DNA from: Membranihabitans marinus
Lineage (GTDB): Bacteria > Bacteroidota > Bacteroidia > Chitinophagales > Saprospiraceae
Direction of reading: 5' to 3'
Assembly: GCF_019802045.1 (NCBI RefSeq)
Contig: NZ_JAHVHU010000017.1
Span: forward strand, 62,001-126,000
Length of the DNA: 64,000 bases
The notes beneath the pieces were generated by a model. It did no database searches. It worked only from the letters and a program-made list of their open reading frames with translations, and was not told the origin of the DNA. Shown piece after piece: positions 26,273 through 36,089 of this stretch (positions are counted from its first letter, which is position 1; every line of letters begins with the position of its first letter). The position numbers and the translations under genes were made by a program.

Positions 26273-28683
26273 TGGGGTAGTAGATAGATGGAGTAATGAA
26301 TGGATTGTTTGATCTTAGTCGGTGTTGGTGCTAAAGAAACCTCATAGTATTTGCCCGAAAGCCAATCATCCAAAAAATTATCATAGTATGGCGAGCCGGG
26401 GTTGCCCGATTGTCCGCCGGGATAAATCACGTGCCCGGTGACGCTGTCTTTACCCAATTCTACGATCATACGCCAACTCGGTCCATTGGTCCGCGTAATG
26501 GCATTAATGGTATTACCATTTCCGCCGGTATAAAGATTTTGTCTGGAGAATTCTGGTATGCCCAGTAGATGATCGATGGAAAGACTGGCGTAGCGTCCCC
26601 AATGGCGTTCGGTGGGTGAAAATCCAGTATAAATTCGATGTGCAACATCCCAGGAAGCCTGGACTATTTCACGTGCTGATTCCCGGGACTCGGGTGTGCT
26701 CAATCTGTCGAAAATGGGATCGTAGGGGTTTTGAAGCAATTCTAGTAAACGCCATGTATTTGGTGTCAACATGGAGATCGAATCGATGGACGAGATTTCA
26801 TCGAAGGTTAATTTTTTACATTGTTCGATCCATAGTTCTGTGATTGTCGGTAGGGGTGAGTCCGGGTCATAATAGTAGTCCCAGTTGCGAAGACTATCGA
26901 TCAGTGGTTTTTCAGAGGTAGTTACGGATAGATGGTCGATTAACACAGGTAGGACTTCTGCAGCTTTTAAGTTGAAGTTACTCTGTTGGATCGCTTTCAT
27001 CTTTTCTACGGTTAATGAGTGATCAGAACGCAAAAAATAATCAATCGCCCGTCCTCGGTATTGATCGAACCGGCCAGAATAATAATAGGGGTATTCGGGA
27101 TAGGTTGACCATTCATTCGCAGACAGGACGTAACCACGCTCCGGATTGATCATCCGGGGAAGGTCATCCATGGGTATGATGCCCTGCCAATCGTTAGAGG
27201 TTAGACTTCCATCCAGAACAAATCGTCCCTGGCCCGGGCGTTTGACGGGGAATTTGCCCTGGACAGTGATGGCGATGGAGTCCTGCGTAGATGCAAAAAT
27301 AATATTTTGTGCAGGGGCATAAAAGCTTTCCAATGCTGCCTGATAATCAAATAAATCTTTGCTTCTCATCAACCCGTAAAGCGTGCGCATATCGCATTTG
27401 TCATGGGGCAATGCACTCATCCATTTGACTGCAATATCCTGCCGGGCTTGCGTGGAATTGTCAAATAATACAGGTCCCCAGTAGGTGTCATACACTTCCT
27501 CCGTATGAGGAGGCTCTCCTTTGATTTTGATAATTTCCTTTCGCAGCCTGGCTTTTTTTTCTTTGCCATCGAGAAGGTAGGTTCCCTGGTTTTTATCTTT
27601 CCATTTTATTTTATAAGTATCCAGTACGTCAATAGGGGCATTGGTCAGGCCCCAGGCAATGTGTTTGTTAAAGCCAATTACGATGGAAGGCATTCCAGGC
27701 ACAGAGACACCGTGGGTTGTAAATTCCGGGGTATGCATTTGCAGTTCGTACCATATGCTGGGCAGGCTAAGACGAAGGTGCGGATCATTGGCCAGAATTG
27801 GAAAAGAATCTTTGGTTAGGGCTGCACGTACTGCCCAGTTGTTGCTCCCGATCCCAGGACCAGGGTCTGGTGGCAATTGATCCTTCAGATAGTTGAACCC
27901 CTGATAGCTTTGTGGATCAAGCGTCTGAACCGAATCCGGATAGGTCTCTTTTTCAATATCCACAGGTAGCAGGGAATCCGGAAACAAGGGGAAAAGTTTT
28001 TCATACATTTTTGGACCGATATCCCACATGGTATTGGTTTGGGGATAATCCTGAAGATTGAGATTGAGCGTAGCAGCTAAGGACAGTGTAATAGCAATGG
28101 TTTTTTGAATGGTCCATTTTTCCGGTTGAGCACCCAATAGCTTATACTCTACCGGGTAATTTTTCGGCGGAAGTGTTTTTAAGTAGTGATTGACACCATT
28201 TACATAAGCTTCAGCCAGTGCCATCATGTCGGGATGTCGTTGCCAACTTTGATATTTATTTTCGATCGCCTGAGGAAAATTGATGCGTCGAGCAAAGATG
28301 TCCCGATTCAAAGTTTCTTCTCCCAATAATTCCGACAATCTGCCAGAAATAGCTCGGGCTGTAATATCCATCTGGAATAATCGGTTTTTGGCATGAAGAA
28401 ACCCTTGCGCATAGAAAGCTTCTGCACTTGATTGTGCAAAAATATGGGGGATCATTCTTTTATCAAATTCGATCTGTATGCTATCGACAAGATCGGAACT
28501 GTAATAGTTTTCGTGACTGCCCGCTTTGCCTGATTCTGCTTGATTCCAAAATCCAGTAAAAGGATTTAAGAAATGGCCCAGAGCCGGAATCGTTCGTCCA
28601 CCGATGCTGACCGGGCGGGACAGCGTAATCAATAAAGCGATGCTCAGTGCCATACAGATGACAAACATCCAAGTGTTTTTCAT
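26269..28683 (-). CDS. Penicillin acylase family Ntn hydrolase
   Basis: An 804-aa extracytoplasmic amidase with an N-terminal hydrophobic leader (residues 5-20). It matches the penicillin/homoserine-lactone acylase family: the alpha-subunit region YAQGFLHAKNRLFQMDITARAISGRLSELLGE, then the autocleavage site with the nucleophile Ser280 in GIGSNNWAV, and LANDPHLRLSLPSIWYELQM in the beta subunit. After cleavage it would form an alpha/beta heterodimer. Natural substrates may include acylated amino acids or N-acyl-homoserine lactones; this cannot be decided from sequence. It overlaps the small membrane protein gene downstream. Confidence 0.92.
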   Translation of the reverse strand: MKNTWMFVICMALSIALLITLSRPVSIGGRTIPALGHFLNPFTGFWNQAESGKAGSHENYYSSDLVDSIQIEFDKRMIPHIFAQSSAEAFYAQGFLHAKNRLFQMDITARAISGRLSELLGEETLNRDIFARRINFPQAIENKYQSWQRHPDMMALAEAYVNGVNHYLKTLPPKNYPVEYKLLGAQPEKWTIQKTIAITLSLAATLNLNLQDYPQTNTMWDIGPKMYEKLFPLFPDSLLPVDIEKETYPDSVQTLDPQSYQGFNYLKDQLPPDPGPGIGSNNWAVRAALTKDSFPILANDPHLRLSLPSIWYELQMHTPEFTTHGVSVPGMPSIVIGFNKHIAWGLTNAPIDVLDTYKIKWKDKNQGTYLLDGKEKKARLRKEIIKIKGEPPHTEEVYDTYWGPVLFDNSTQARQDIAVKWMSALPHDKCDMRTLYGLMRSKDLFDYQAALESFYAPAQNIIFASTQDSIAITVQGKFPVKRPGQGRFVLDGSLTSNDWQGIIPMDDLPRMINPERGYVLSANEWSTYPEYPYYYSGRFDQYRGRAIDYFLRSDHSLTVEKMKAIQQSNFNLKAAEVLPVLIDHLSVTTSEKPLIDSLRNWDYYYDPDSPLPTITELWIEQCKKLTFDEISSIDSISMLTPNTWRLLELLQNPYDPIFDRLSTPESRESAREIVQASWDVAHRIYTGFSPTERHWGRYASLSIDHLLGIPEFSRQNLYTGGNGNTINAITRTNGPSWRMIVELGKDSVTGHVIYPGGQSGNPGSPYYDNFLDDWLSGKYYEVSLAPTPTKIKQSIHYSIYLLPQ

Positions 28684-28835
28684 GAAGTCAAGGTTGTATA
28701 TATAGGAATGCCGTTGACTGGGCGGCTGTAAGATAGTGAGATCCTGTTATTTTCCAAAATAAAGAAAGCCCCCTAAATAGGGAAAATTGTTTTGGAGATG
28801 GGTGTAGTAGCAGTTAAAATTCGTGTATGGGGAAT

Positions 28836-29597
28836 TTATTTAGTGAAAAACAGTTCGTTTTCAGAAGACAACTCCTCATTGAATGCATAGCCATCCAGGT
28901 CAAACCCTTTCAGGTCTTCTTTTTCCTCGATTTGATTCCGGAGAATGTATCTGGCCATCGTCCCCCGTGCCTTTTTGGCATTAAATGAAATAAACGTCCA
29001 CTTTTCGTTTCGCCATTCCCGAAAATGAACGTCAATGACCTCCCCCTTTACCTTCTTGAGGTTAAGAGCTTTGGAATACTCCTTGGAAGCCAGGTTCACC
29101 AGGTAGGGCGAACCGACACTCTCCATGCTGGCATTAATTTGTTGAGTTAGACTGTCACCCCAAAATTCATAAAGATTTTTATTCCGGTCCACCGGAAGTG
29201 GGGTACCCATTTCGAGTCGGTAAGGCTGTACCAGTGTGCTGGGTTTTAGCAAACCATACAGACCGGATAATATATATAATCTGGGTTCAGCGTATTCCAG
29301 ATCTTTTGCGGTAAACGATTCTGCTTGAAGACCCTGGAACACATCCCCTTTGAAGGTGAAAATGGCTGGTTCACTGTTATTGCCCTTGAAGTCATCTTCG
29401 AATGCTTTGTATCGGTTGTAGTTGAGTTCTGTGAGGTTGTCGGAGATGCTCATCAGGTTCTTGACTTCGGATTTGGTCAATCGTTGGAGTTTCCGCATCA
29501 ATTGACCGGTCTTTTCCTGAAACAAGGGTGGGGACGGATTGGGGTGTTCGATTTTTTCGTCGCGTAGTGTTTTGGAGGGGGAAAGGATAATTATCAT
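28836..29597 (-). CDS. yaaA: YaaA/DUF328 family protein (peroxide stress)
   Basis: This 253-aa cytoplasmic protein starts MIIILSPSKTL and carries the family blocks NLTELNYNRYKAFED, AIFTFKGDVFQGLQAESF, PRLYILSGLYGLLKPSTLVQPYRLEMGT, LVNLASKEYSKALN and FISFNAKKARGTMARYI. In E. coli YaaA lowers free iron during hydrogen peroxide stress and binds DNA; transfer of that role here is by family only. It is monocistronic. Confidence 0.94.
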   Translation of the reverse strand: MIIILSPSKTLRDEKIEHPNPSPPLFQEKTGQLMRKLQRLTKSEVKNLMSISDNLTELNYNRYKAFEDDFKGNNSEPAIFTFKGDVFQGLQAESFTAKDLEYAEPRLYILSGLYGLLKPSTLVQPYRLEMGTPLPVDRNKNLYEFWGDSLTQQINASMESVGSPYLVNLASKEYSKALNLKKVKGEVIDVHFREWRNEKWTFISFNAKKARGTMARYILRNQIEEKEDLKGFDLDGYAFNEELSSENELFFTK

Positions 29598-29752
29598 AGT
29601 AAAAGTTCAGTATTATATGCTCGGTTTTCGTTGGTGTTTTCAATGATGGAACGTCGGTCCCAGAAAAAGATCTATTGGGAAGACGGTAATTTAATATTAG
29701 TGTTTTTTAGGAAGGGGTGGAACGCTCTTCCGATCCTTCGTAGGTATAATAA

Positions 29753-29784
29753 AAAAAGCCCATGAAATGTTTCAAGGGCTTTTT
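29753..29784 (-). terminator. Rho-independent terminator downstream of the DUF1573 gene
   Basis: A 9-bp stem AAAAAGCCC / GGGCTTTTT (29753-29761, 29776-29784) with a 14-base loop. It has T-runs on both sides, so it may also act on plus-strand transcripts. Confidence 0.7.
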
Positions 29785-29804
29785 AGTTTTTTTAAGGCGT
29801 ACTT

Positions 29805-30239
29805 TTAGAATGCAGCCTGATCCTGCGCGGGAACACTTTTGTCCTCAGCTTTATATACTTTACCTTTTATTGTAAGGACGATTTTTTCATCTTTTGTAGT
29901 CATCAGCGTTACTGTTTTTCCAAAAGGTCCCACACGTTGGGTGTCATACCGTACCTTTACTTCACTTTTTTGGCCAGGCATGATGGGTTCCTTCGGATAT
30001 TCTGGAACGGTGCATCCACATGATCCTTTCGCGCTTTTTATTGCAACCGGTTCGTCGCTTGCATTTTCAAAAACAAAAGAACGGTAGGGATCAGATCCTT
30101 TCTCGATCGTGCCGTAATCTACGGTCGTTTTCTCAAATTTCAAACTTGTTTTTTGTTCGTCTGGGGTGGATTTGTTTTGCGCCAAGCCGAACGATAAACA
30201 ACCGACTGCCAAGAGCAATGTAAGCACAATATGTTTCAT
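29805..30239 (-). CDS. Secreted DUF1573 protein
   Basis: A 144-aa exported protein. The ATG at 30239 puts a signal peptide (MKHIVLTLLLAVGCLSFGLAQ) at the start; an upstream ATG at 30269 is less likely. The mature part is a single DUF1573 immunoglobulin-like domain: TTVDYGTIEKGSDPYRSFVFENASDEPVAIKSAKGSCGCTVPEYPKEPIMPGQ. The conserved CGCT is present. The domain is very common in Bacteroidota and its role is not established; a periplasmic or surface location is likely. Confidence 0.9.
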   Translation of the reverse strand: MKHIVLTLLLAVGCLSFGLAQNKSTPDEQKTSLKFEKTTVDYGTIEKGSDPYRSFVFENASDEPVAIKSAKGSCGCTVPEYPKEPIMPGQKSEVKVRYDTQRVGPFGKTVTLMTTKDEKIVLTIKGKVYKAEDKSVPAQDQAAF

Positions 30240-30480
30240 TGTAAATGATTTAATTATATGAATAAGCAATAGCTAATATACGGCCTTTCGACTTACTTAG
30301 GAAAACAATCTTTCCCTAAATAAAAGTTAAACCGGCCTGTGGCTGATTTACTTGCACTTAAGAGTTGGTAATCAGTTGATTACGGATTTTTAAGAGGCGG
30401 TTTTTTGGGGAGGTATCCATTTGATTAATTTTGAAAAGTACTATATTTACCGTATTTTGAGGCATAATCAACAATAACAT

Positions 30481-32895
30481 ATGGAGAATCTGATCACAGA
30501 TGCGGGAGTAGATCAATTTATTTCCGGACATGAGCCCTACATCCGAGAGGTTTTGCATGATTTTTGGATTTGTTGTGTGAGTAGAGAAGCTTCTATTATG
30601 GTCCGGAGAGAAGTTTTGACCGGAAAAGCCAAATTTGGAATCGGAGGAAGTGGCAAGGAGGTTGCCCAGGTGGCGATGGCTCGATCATTCAAAAAGGGTG
30701 ATTTCCGGACGGGGTATTATCGTGATCAGACCTTTATGTTTGCCATTGGAGCTGCAGATTTAGAGAGTTATTTTGCGCAAGTGTATGCAGATAGTGATCA
30801 TGATCGCTTTTCAGGCGGACGTCAGATGGCCAGTCATTTTGCGAGTCCGCTGATCGATGATAAAGGTGAATTTACGAATCACAAAGAAACTTTTAATGTG
30901 ACTGCTGATATTTCTTCTACGGCTGGGCAAGTGGCACGCGGAATCGGGGTGGCGTTGGCTTCACAAAAATTCAGGGAAGTTCCCGAACTGGCAGATCATC
31001 CCCTTAATGATCAGGGAGAAGGCATTTCTTTTTTTACAATTGGAGACGGAAGCACCTCGGAAGGCCCTTTTTGGGAAATGATGAATGCCGCTGCCGTTAT
31101 GAAGGTGCCTATGGCGGTTAATGTATGGGATGACGGGTATGCCATTTCGGTTCCTAAAAAATATCAGACCGTTAAAGAGAGTATTTCCAGAGCTTTGGAA
31201 GGGTTTTTGATTGATGAAAACAAAAACGGCATCCGGATATACACAGCCAAGGCATGGGATTATCCGGGATTGGTGGAAATGTATGAACGGGCAGTGAGCA
31301 AAATTCGGGAAGAACATATTCCCGCCCTTATTCATGTGATGGATATGACGCAGCCTTTGGGGCATAGTACATCGGGGTCCCATGAACGATATAAATCAGC
31401 AGAGCGATTGGATTGGGAGCGTCAAAATGATTGCATCCTGAAATTTGGCGAATGGATCATTGAAAATGAATTGGCTTCGCAGGACGAACTCGATAAACTC
31501 AAAGAGGAAGCTACGAAAGTGGTGAAAAAAGCAAAAAATGCAGCCTGGGAAAAAATGACCTCCCGAAACAGACGGGATAAAGAATCATTTACAGAGGTAG
31601 TGCGAGAAATTTATCGAAGCAACGGAGAACCTGAATCCATCAAAGAAAAATACGATAAACTGGGACAAATTCAATTCCCAAAATTATCACACATCATATC
31701 TGTCGGCCGGAAAATAAGTCATGATCTGGCTTTAAAGAATATTAACCACTCCAAATTGACGCAGTGGCTCCAAGATAAAATGGCTGTGCTTGATGAACAG
31801 ATTTCTTCTAATTTGTATTCGGACACGGCACATTCACCACTTAAGATCCCCGAGGTGAAACCGACGTTTACAGAGAACAGTCCAGTCCTCAATGGGTATG
31901 AAATCCTGAACCAATTTTTTGAATTGTCTTTTGAGCGGTATCCTGAATTATTTGCTTTCGGAGAAGATATTGGAAAATTGGGTGATGTCAATCAAGGATT
32001 TGCCGGGTTGCAGAAAAAATTTGGAGAACATCGAATATTTGACACCGGGATCCGGGAATGGACGATTGTTGGTCAGGCGATTGGGATGGGGATGCGAGGG
32101 CTCAAAACCATCGCTGAGATCCAATATCTGGATTACGTTATCTATGCCCTCGCCCCGTTGTCCGATGACCTCGCCACATTGCGTTACCGGACGGACGGCA
32201 TGCAAATGAGTGCACCCATTATCCGCACCCGGGGGCATCGCCTGGAAGGCATTTGGCACTCCGGATCTCCCATGGGCATGTTGCTGAATTCGCTGAAAGG
32301 CATGCATCTTTGCGTACCTCGTAATATGGTTCAGGCAGCCGGAATGTACAATACCTTGCTTCAGTCCGATGATCCTGCTATCGTTATTGAGGTGCTCAAT
32401 GGGTACCGGATCAAAGAACGCCGACCGGACAATCTGGGTGAATTTACGGTGCCACTGGGACAGGCTGAAACGATACGCGAAGGGACGGACCTTACCGTCG
32501 TTTCGTATGGTGCTACACTGTGGATCGCAATGAAAGCAGCGGAATATCTGGAAAATTACGGCATCTCCATCGAAGTCATTGACGTCCAAACCCTGATGCC
32601 TTTTGACACCGAGGGCCTGATCGGACAGTCAGTAAAGAAAACCAATCGGGTGCTTTTCGTCGATGAGGATGTCCCGGGAGGTGGAACAGCCTATATGCTG
32701 GAACGCACCCTATCTGAACAAAACATATTTGAATACCTTGAAATCCCGCCTCGGACGTTTTCCAGCCGGGAGCATCGGCCGGCGTATGGCGATGACGGCG
32801 ATTATACCACCAAGCCCAATTCAGAGGATGTTGTTATGGAAGTGCTTAACATGTTGCATCAGGTGAATCCGGAGAAGTATCCGGTGGTGATTTAG
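30481..32895 (+). CDS. Fused alpha/beta 2-oxoacid dehydrogenase E1 component
   Basis: This 804-aa thiamine diphosphate enzyme decarboxylates a 2-oxoacid and passes the acyl group to E2 lipoamide. The alpha-like half (about 1-400) carries the ThDP motif GDGSTSEGPFWEMMNAAAVMKVPMAVNVWDDGYAIS (Gly188-Asp189-Gly190) and the phosphorylation-loop region GHSTSGSHERYKS. The beta-like half (from about 465) has FGEDIGKLGDVNQGFAGLQKKFGEHRIFDTGIREWTIVGQAIGMGMRGLKTIAEIQYLDYV and the C-terminal VDEDVPGGGTAYM. Fused E1 proteins are usual in Bacteroidota, and similarity to branched-chain E1 suggests a branched 2-oxoacid substrate, but pyruvate cannot be excluded. No E2 gene is nearby. Confidence 0.92.
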   Translation: MENLITDAGVDQFISGHEPYIREVLHDFWICCVSREASIMVRREVLTGKAKFGIGGSGKEVAQVAMARSFKKGDFRTGYYRDQTFMFAIGAADLESYFAQVYADSDHDRFSGGRQMASHFASPLIDDKGEFTNHKETFNVTADISSTAGQVARGIGVALASQKFREVPELADHPLNDQGEGISFFTIGDGSTSEGPFWEMMNAAAVMKVPMAVNVWDDGYAISVPKKYQTVKESISRALEGFLIDENKNGIRIYTAKAWDYPGLVEMYERAVSKIREEHIPALIHVMDMTQPLGHSTSGSHERYKSAERLDWERQNDCILKFGEWIIENELASQDELDKLKEEATKVVKKAKNAAWEKMTSRNRRDKESFTEVVREIYRSNGEPESIKEKYDKLGQIQFPKLSHIISVGRKISHDLALKNINHSKLTQWLQDKMAVLDEQISSNLYSDTAHSPLKIPEVKPTFTENSPVLNGYEILNQFFELSFERYPELFAFGEDIGKLGDVNQGFAGLQKKFGEHRIFDTGIREWTIVGQAIGMGMRGLKTIAEIQYLDYVIYALAPLSDDLATLRYRTDGMQMSAPIIRTRGHRLEGIWHSGSPMGMLLNSLKGMHLCVPRNMVQAAGMYNTLLQSDDPAIVIEVLNGYRIKERRPDNLGEFTVPLGQAETIREGTDLTVVSYGATLWIAMKAAEYLENYGISIEVIDVQTLMPFDTEGLIGQSVKKTNRVLFVDEDVPGGGTAYMLERTLSEQNIFEYLEIPPRTFSSREHRPAYGDDGDYTTKPNSEDVVMEVLNMLHQVNPEKYPVVI

Positions 32896-32961
32896 GTGTT
32901 AGGTCGCTGCGCTGTTAGGTGTTGGGTCGCTGCGCTGTTAGATGTTGGGTCGCTACATTTA
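32893..32961. repeat. Three tandem copies of a 23-bp unit
   Basis: Units beginning TAGGTGTTRGGTCGCTGCGC start at 32893, 32916 and 32939; the third is diverged. The first unit starts with the last base-triplet of the E1 stop codon. A GGGAGGTAAACTTT motif shared with 11.2 kb follows at about 32993. No gene in 32896-33154. Confidence 0.7.
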
Positions 32962-33154
32962 TAGGGGGTAGGGCGGCTCCCTACTTCGTGAGGGGAGGTA
33001 AACTTTCCTGTGGTGATTGGTGGAAGGAACTTGAAGCGGGGGAGCAACTTGCAAGAGGGGAACAGGAATTTTTTCATCAAGTTGCCTGCTACGCAGATCC
33101 CGTTTTTCATATTTGGTAGTCCATAAATCTTTTATACCCTTTTAATCTTTCTCT

Positions 33155-33771
33155 GTGAATAGCTTACTTTATCTACTAATCATCCTGTCTCCATTTCTGG
33201 TTTGTGCGCAACATACTGAACAGGTAGTCCCTCTTTACAGCTATTTTTTTAGCTACGAGATCCAGGAAGGCCTTCGATCAGGAGATATGAATGTGGGAAA
33301 AGGCGCACAGAACTTTTCCTATATTGGCGAATATCAAAAGGCATTATCTGTTCCCAAAGGAATAAAATTACGATGGGGTCTTGATTCATTTTCACAGGAA
33401 GACCCCTGAATTCGCCTCTTGTGGGAACTTATATCAAAGAACCACAAATGTCAAATTTAATCATAGATGCTATCAATATTGGATTTGAAGTATTTCCATA
33501 TGATAGGTTTGGGGAAAATCGGGAAAAATATCAGGCCAACATACCAGATCGGCTTGTGAAGTTTCCTGGTAATAAGATAATTGATTTTGAAGTAACAGGT
33601 GAGAATTTTCCTTATCTAGTCAAAGCTTATCGATCAGCATTAGGCGAAGAGTCGGTCCCCATTGATATTATCGAAAAAGAGTACGATCGTGACAATACAG
33701 TTTTAATACTACCTTCCGGAGATTATATAGTGGAGATTATAGATAGAGACCGGACGGTGACTCCACTATGA
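33155..33771 (+). pseudogene. Frameshifted gene for a small secreted protein, unknown function
   Basis: Two open frames look like one gene. The first (33155-33409) has a signal peptide (MNSLLYLLIILSPFLVCAQ) and ends at a TGA; the second, in another frame, continues from about 33385 as FIFTGRPLNSPLVGTYIKEPQMSNLI... to 33771. Joined, they give a protein of about 200 aa with a soluble, beta-rich C-terminal part ending PSGDYIVEIIDRDRTVTPL. The break lies between 33385 and 33407. It could be a decayed gene, a sequencing or assembly error, or two separate genes. No family was recognised. Confidence 0.45.
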
Positions 33772-33800
33772 TTTTACGTGTATTGTCGTCAATTCACCCG

Positions 33801-33914
33801 CAAAAGTCAATCGTCACCCAAAATTGGGCTATGTAATTTGCCCAATTTTGGAATTTAATTGATGCACTGGAAATTATGCAACATACTAGATTGAAGTGGT
33901 GTATAAAGCGGGAT
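33801..33914 (+). repeat. Dispersed intergenic repeat, copy A (best conserved hairpin)
   Basis: A 114-base copy from CAAAAGTCAA to TATAAAGCGGGAT. The central arms 33818-33829 and 33840-33851 form a perfect 12-bp inverted repeat (CCAAAATTGGGC / GCCCAATTTTGG) with a 10-base loop. Confidence 0.85.
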
Positions 33915-33967
33915 TAAAAATGATAATCGTGGTAAATACCTCGAAAAAGGCATGCATGGTTTGTGAT

Positions 33968-35140
33968 TTATAAGGATAGTTCCTGAATCAAATTTTTTAC
34001 AAATGCAATCCCGAGTTGTAATTGTTCTTTCTCCAAAAACTCATTCGCCCGGTGTGCCTGGGCAATGCTCCCCGGACCACAGATGATGCTCTCATAGCCG
34101 GCTTCGGAGAATTGTCCGGCTTCCGCAGCATAGGATACGGTCTCCCACCTGTGGTTGCCAGTCAGTTTCTGCACTAATTTTAATATGTCACTATCAGCAC
34201 TGGTGTCCAGGGGAGGAACTGGGTAATGTCCCATCGTCGTCGTGATCTTAAAGTCCGGAAAAATCGATTTTAATTTTTCTTCCCGTTCAGCGCAGTACTG
34301 ATGAAATTCATCCAGGATTTGATCTACTGTATTTCCTGGGATGACCCGCATATCCCATTCAAATGTGGCCTGATCTGCAATCACGTTGGGGGCGATCCCG
34401 CCAGTTACCGACCCGACATGCATGGAAGAATGCGGTGGATCGAAGCGGTCGTCTAAATGTCCCTTCTGAATAAGCTCATTCATCTTTTCTTCAATCCATA
34501 CAATCAGTCGGGCCGCTTCATGAACAGCACTGACTTCTTGCCGGATCCGGCTGCTGTGGCCGGCTGAACCATTGACGGTGGTTTCAAGAACACATATGCC
34601 TTTCTGGCCGATTACGGGTTGCATCATGGTAGGCTCTCCGATAATGGCATACTTCGGTTTTTCAGCATAAGTGGTTCCTATATCATCGATTAATGCCGGA
34701 GCACCCTGACAACCAACCTCTTCATCATAAGAAAAGGCCAGGTATATAGGTTTTTTCAAATTGGCTTCCATCATTTCAGGTATGAGATGCAGACAGCATG
34801 CTAAAAAACCCTTCATGTCACATGTGCCGCGGCCATAAAGTTTTCCTTTCCCGTCGTCCACTACTTCAAATGGGTTGGTATCCCAGTCCTGACCTTCCAC
34901 CGGTACGACATCCATATGACCCGAAAGAATAATCCCACCATCCACAGGCGGTCCGATGCGGGCATGAATTCCTATTTTGGTGTGATCATCATTCGTCATG
35001 GTATGAGACACCACACCCAAGTCGTTCATATAACCTCTGATCCATTGTGCGATGGGGAGGTTGCTTTCACCTCCCAAAACGGGAAATGAAACCAATTTCC
35101 TGAGAATGGCCTCTGCTGAAAGTGTCGATTCTGTCATCAT
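33968..35140 (-). CDS. argE: Acetylornithine deacetylase
   Basis: ArgE removes the acetyl group from N-acetylornithine in arginine synthesis. The 390-aa M20-family metallopeptidase-like protein has the zinc ligands in ILSGHMDVVPVEGQDW and YGRGTCDMKGF, the catalytic Glu in SYDEEVGCQGAP, and the dimerisation-domain segment GSAGHSSRIRQEVSA. The C-terminal ICGPGSIAQAHRANEFLEKEQL is typical for ArgE/DapE. The tight match of AEAGQFSEAGYESIICGPGS favours ArgE over DapE. No other arginine gene is adjacent. Confidence 0.9.
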   Translation of the reverse strand: MMTESTLSAEAILRKLVSFPVLGGESNLPIAQWIRGYMNDLGVVSHTMTNDDHTKIGIHARIGPPVDGGIILSGHMDVVPVEGQDWDTNPFEVVDDGKGKLYGRGTCDMKGFLACCLHLIPEMMEANLKKPIYLAFSYDEEVGCQGAPALIDDIGTTYAEKPKYAIIGEPTMMQPVIGQKGICVLETTVNGSAGHSSRIRQEVSAVHEAARLIVWIEEKMNELIQKGHLDDRFDPPHSSMHVGSVTGGIAPNVIADQATFEWDMRVIPGNTVDQILDEFHQYCAEREEKLKSIFPDFKITTTMGHYPVPPLDTSADSDILKLVQKLTGNHRWETVSYAAEAGQFSEAGYESIICGPGSIAQAHRANEFLEKEQLQLGIAFVKNLIQELSL

Positions 35141-35346
35141 AAAGTTTTATATTATCAAAGACTGAGTGAACGAAGGTAAAAGTAATTGCGGATATTTTGT
35201 AAATTAAGCATGAGAAAGGCGGAGGCAAAATCAGAGCTGTGCGATATGAATGAGGAACAAGTCACAATCGGGTTGAAATGCTGCAAAAATAAGTTTTCCT
35301 TCACCTGCACAGCCTTGGATGATTTATCAAAACAATATAAATACGC

Positions 35347-35850
35347 ATGGAAGAAACCATTCAAGAATTAGCATCTTATGATCAGCAGTGGCTGATCCTA
35401 CTGGACATCCTGATTGCTATGGTATTGGGGGGATTGATTGGAATAGAAAGGGAATTGAAGGGTAAACCGGCCGGATTTCGTACGAATATGATTATAGCCG
35501 GCGCTGCGACATTGTTTATAGAAGTAGGACGTATTGGTGTCCTTTATTTTGGGATGGCACTCGATGCAGAACTGATTCGGGCTGATCCTGTGCGAATACT
35601 TCATGCCGTCATTGTCGGAGTTGGATTCATCGGGGCTGGTACGATTATTAAAAGTGAGCGGGGCGAGGAGGTTCATTATTTGACGACAGCAGCTACGATT
35701 TGGATGTCTGCTGCGATCGGTATTGCCGTTGCTCTTCATCTGTATGTATTGGCTCTTTCAGTGACCGTGGTCTTATTAATTATCAATTCATTGTTTCATC
35801 GATTTGAAAATTGGGTGCTTCGAAAGAATGGGAAGGAAACGGATAATTAA
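35347..35850 (+). CDS. MgtC/SapB family membrane protein
   Basis: This 167-aa protein has four to five membrane segments. The family signature is clear: GGLIGIERELKGKPAGFRTNMIIAGAATLFIEVG, then GVGFIGAGTIIKSERGEEVHYLTTAATIWMSAAIGIAVA. MgtC-like proteins take part in growth at low Mg2+ and in control of membrane energetics in pathogens; the short form without C-terminal domain seen here is of unknown role. Confidence 0.9.
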   Translation: MEETIQELASYDQQWLILLDILIAMVLGGLIGIERELKGKPAGFRTNMIIAGAATLFIEVGRIGVLYFGMALDAELIRADPVRILHAVIVGVGFIGAGTIIKSERGEEVHYLTTAATIWMSAAIGIAVALHLYVLALSVTVVLLIINSLFHRFENWVLRKNGKETDN

Positions 35851-36089
35851 TCATTTCTTTGGAAGTGGCGCGGAGTGGGTATGCGCTACTCCTCATTTTG
35901 TCGGATCTGAACCCTTGGTGGAAATACCTGTCCGGACAGGCCGCAGCTATGGTGGGACTGCAAAACAGCCAAAATAAAAGTTGACTTGCCTCGGTTTTAT
36001 ATATTACGTTTAAAATTAATGTATTATATTTGTCAAACGGAGGGGCTTTAACCCCGAGGTTAACATCTAATCAATAACATCCAATTGCC

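Noticed and set aside
30430-30459. Promoter for the E1 fusion gene
   Set aside because: A TTTG is present but the -7 element is one base short of TAnnTTTG, so the match was judged too weak to list.
35186-35371. 61-aa plus-strand frame before the mgtC-like gene
   Set aside because: It overlaps the mgtC-like start in another frame and shows no motif.
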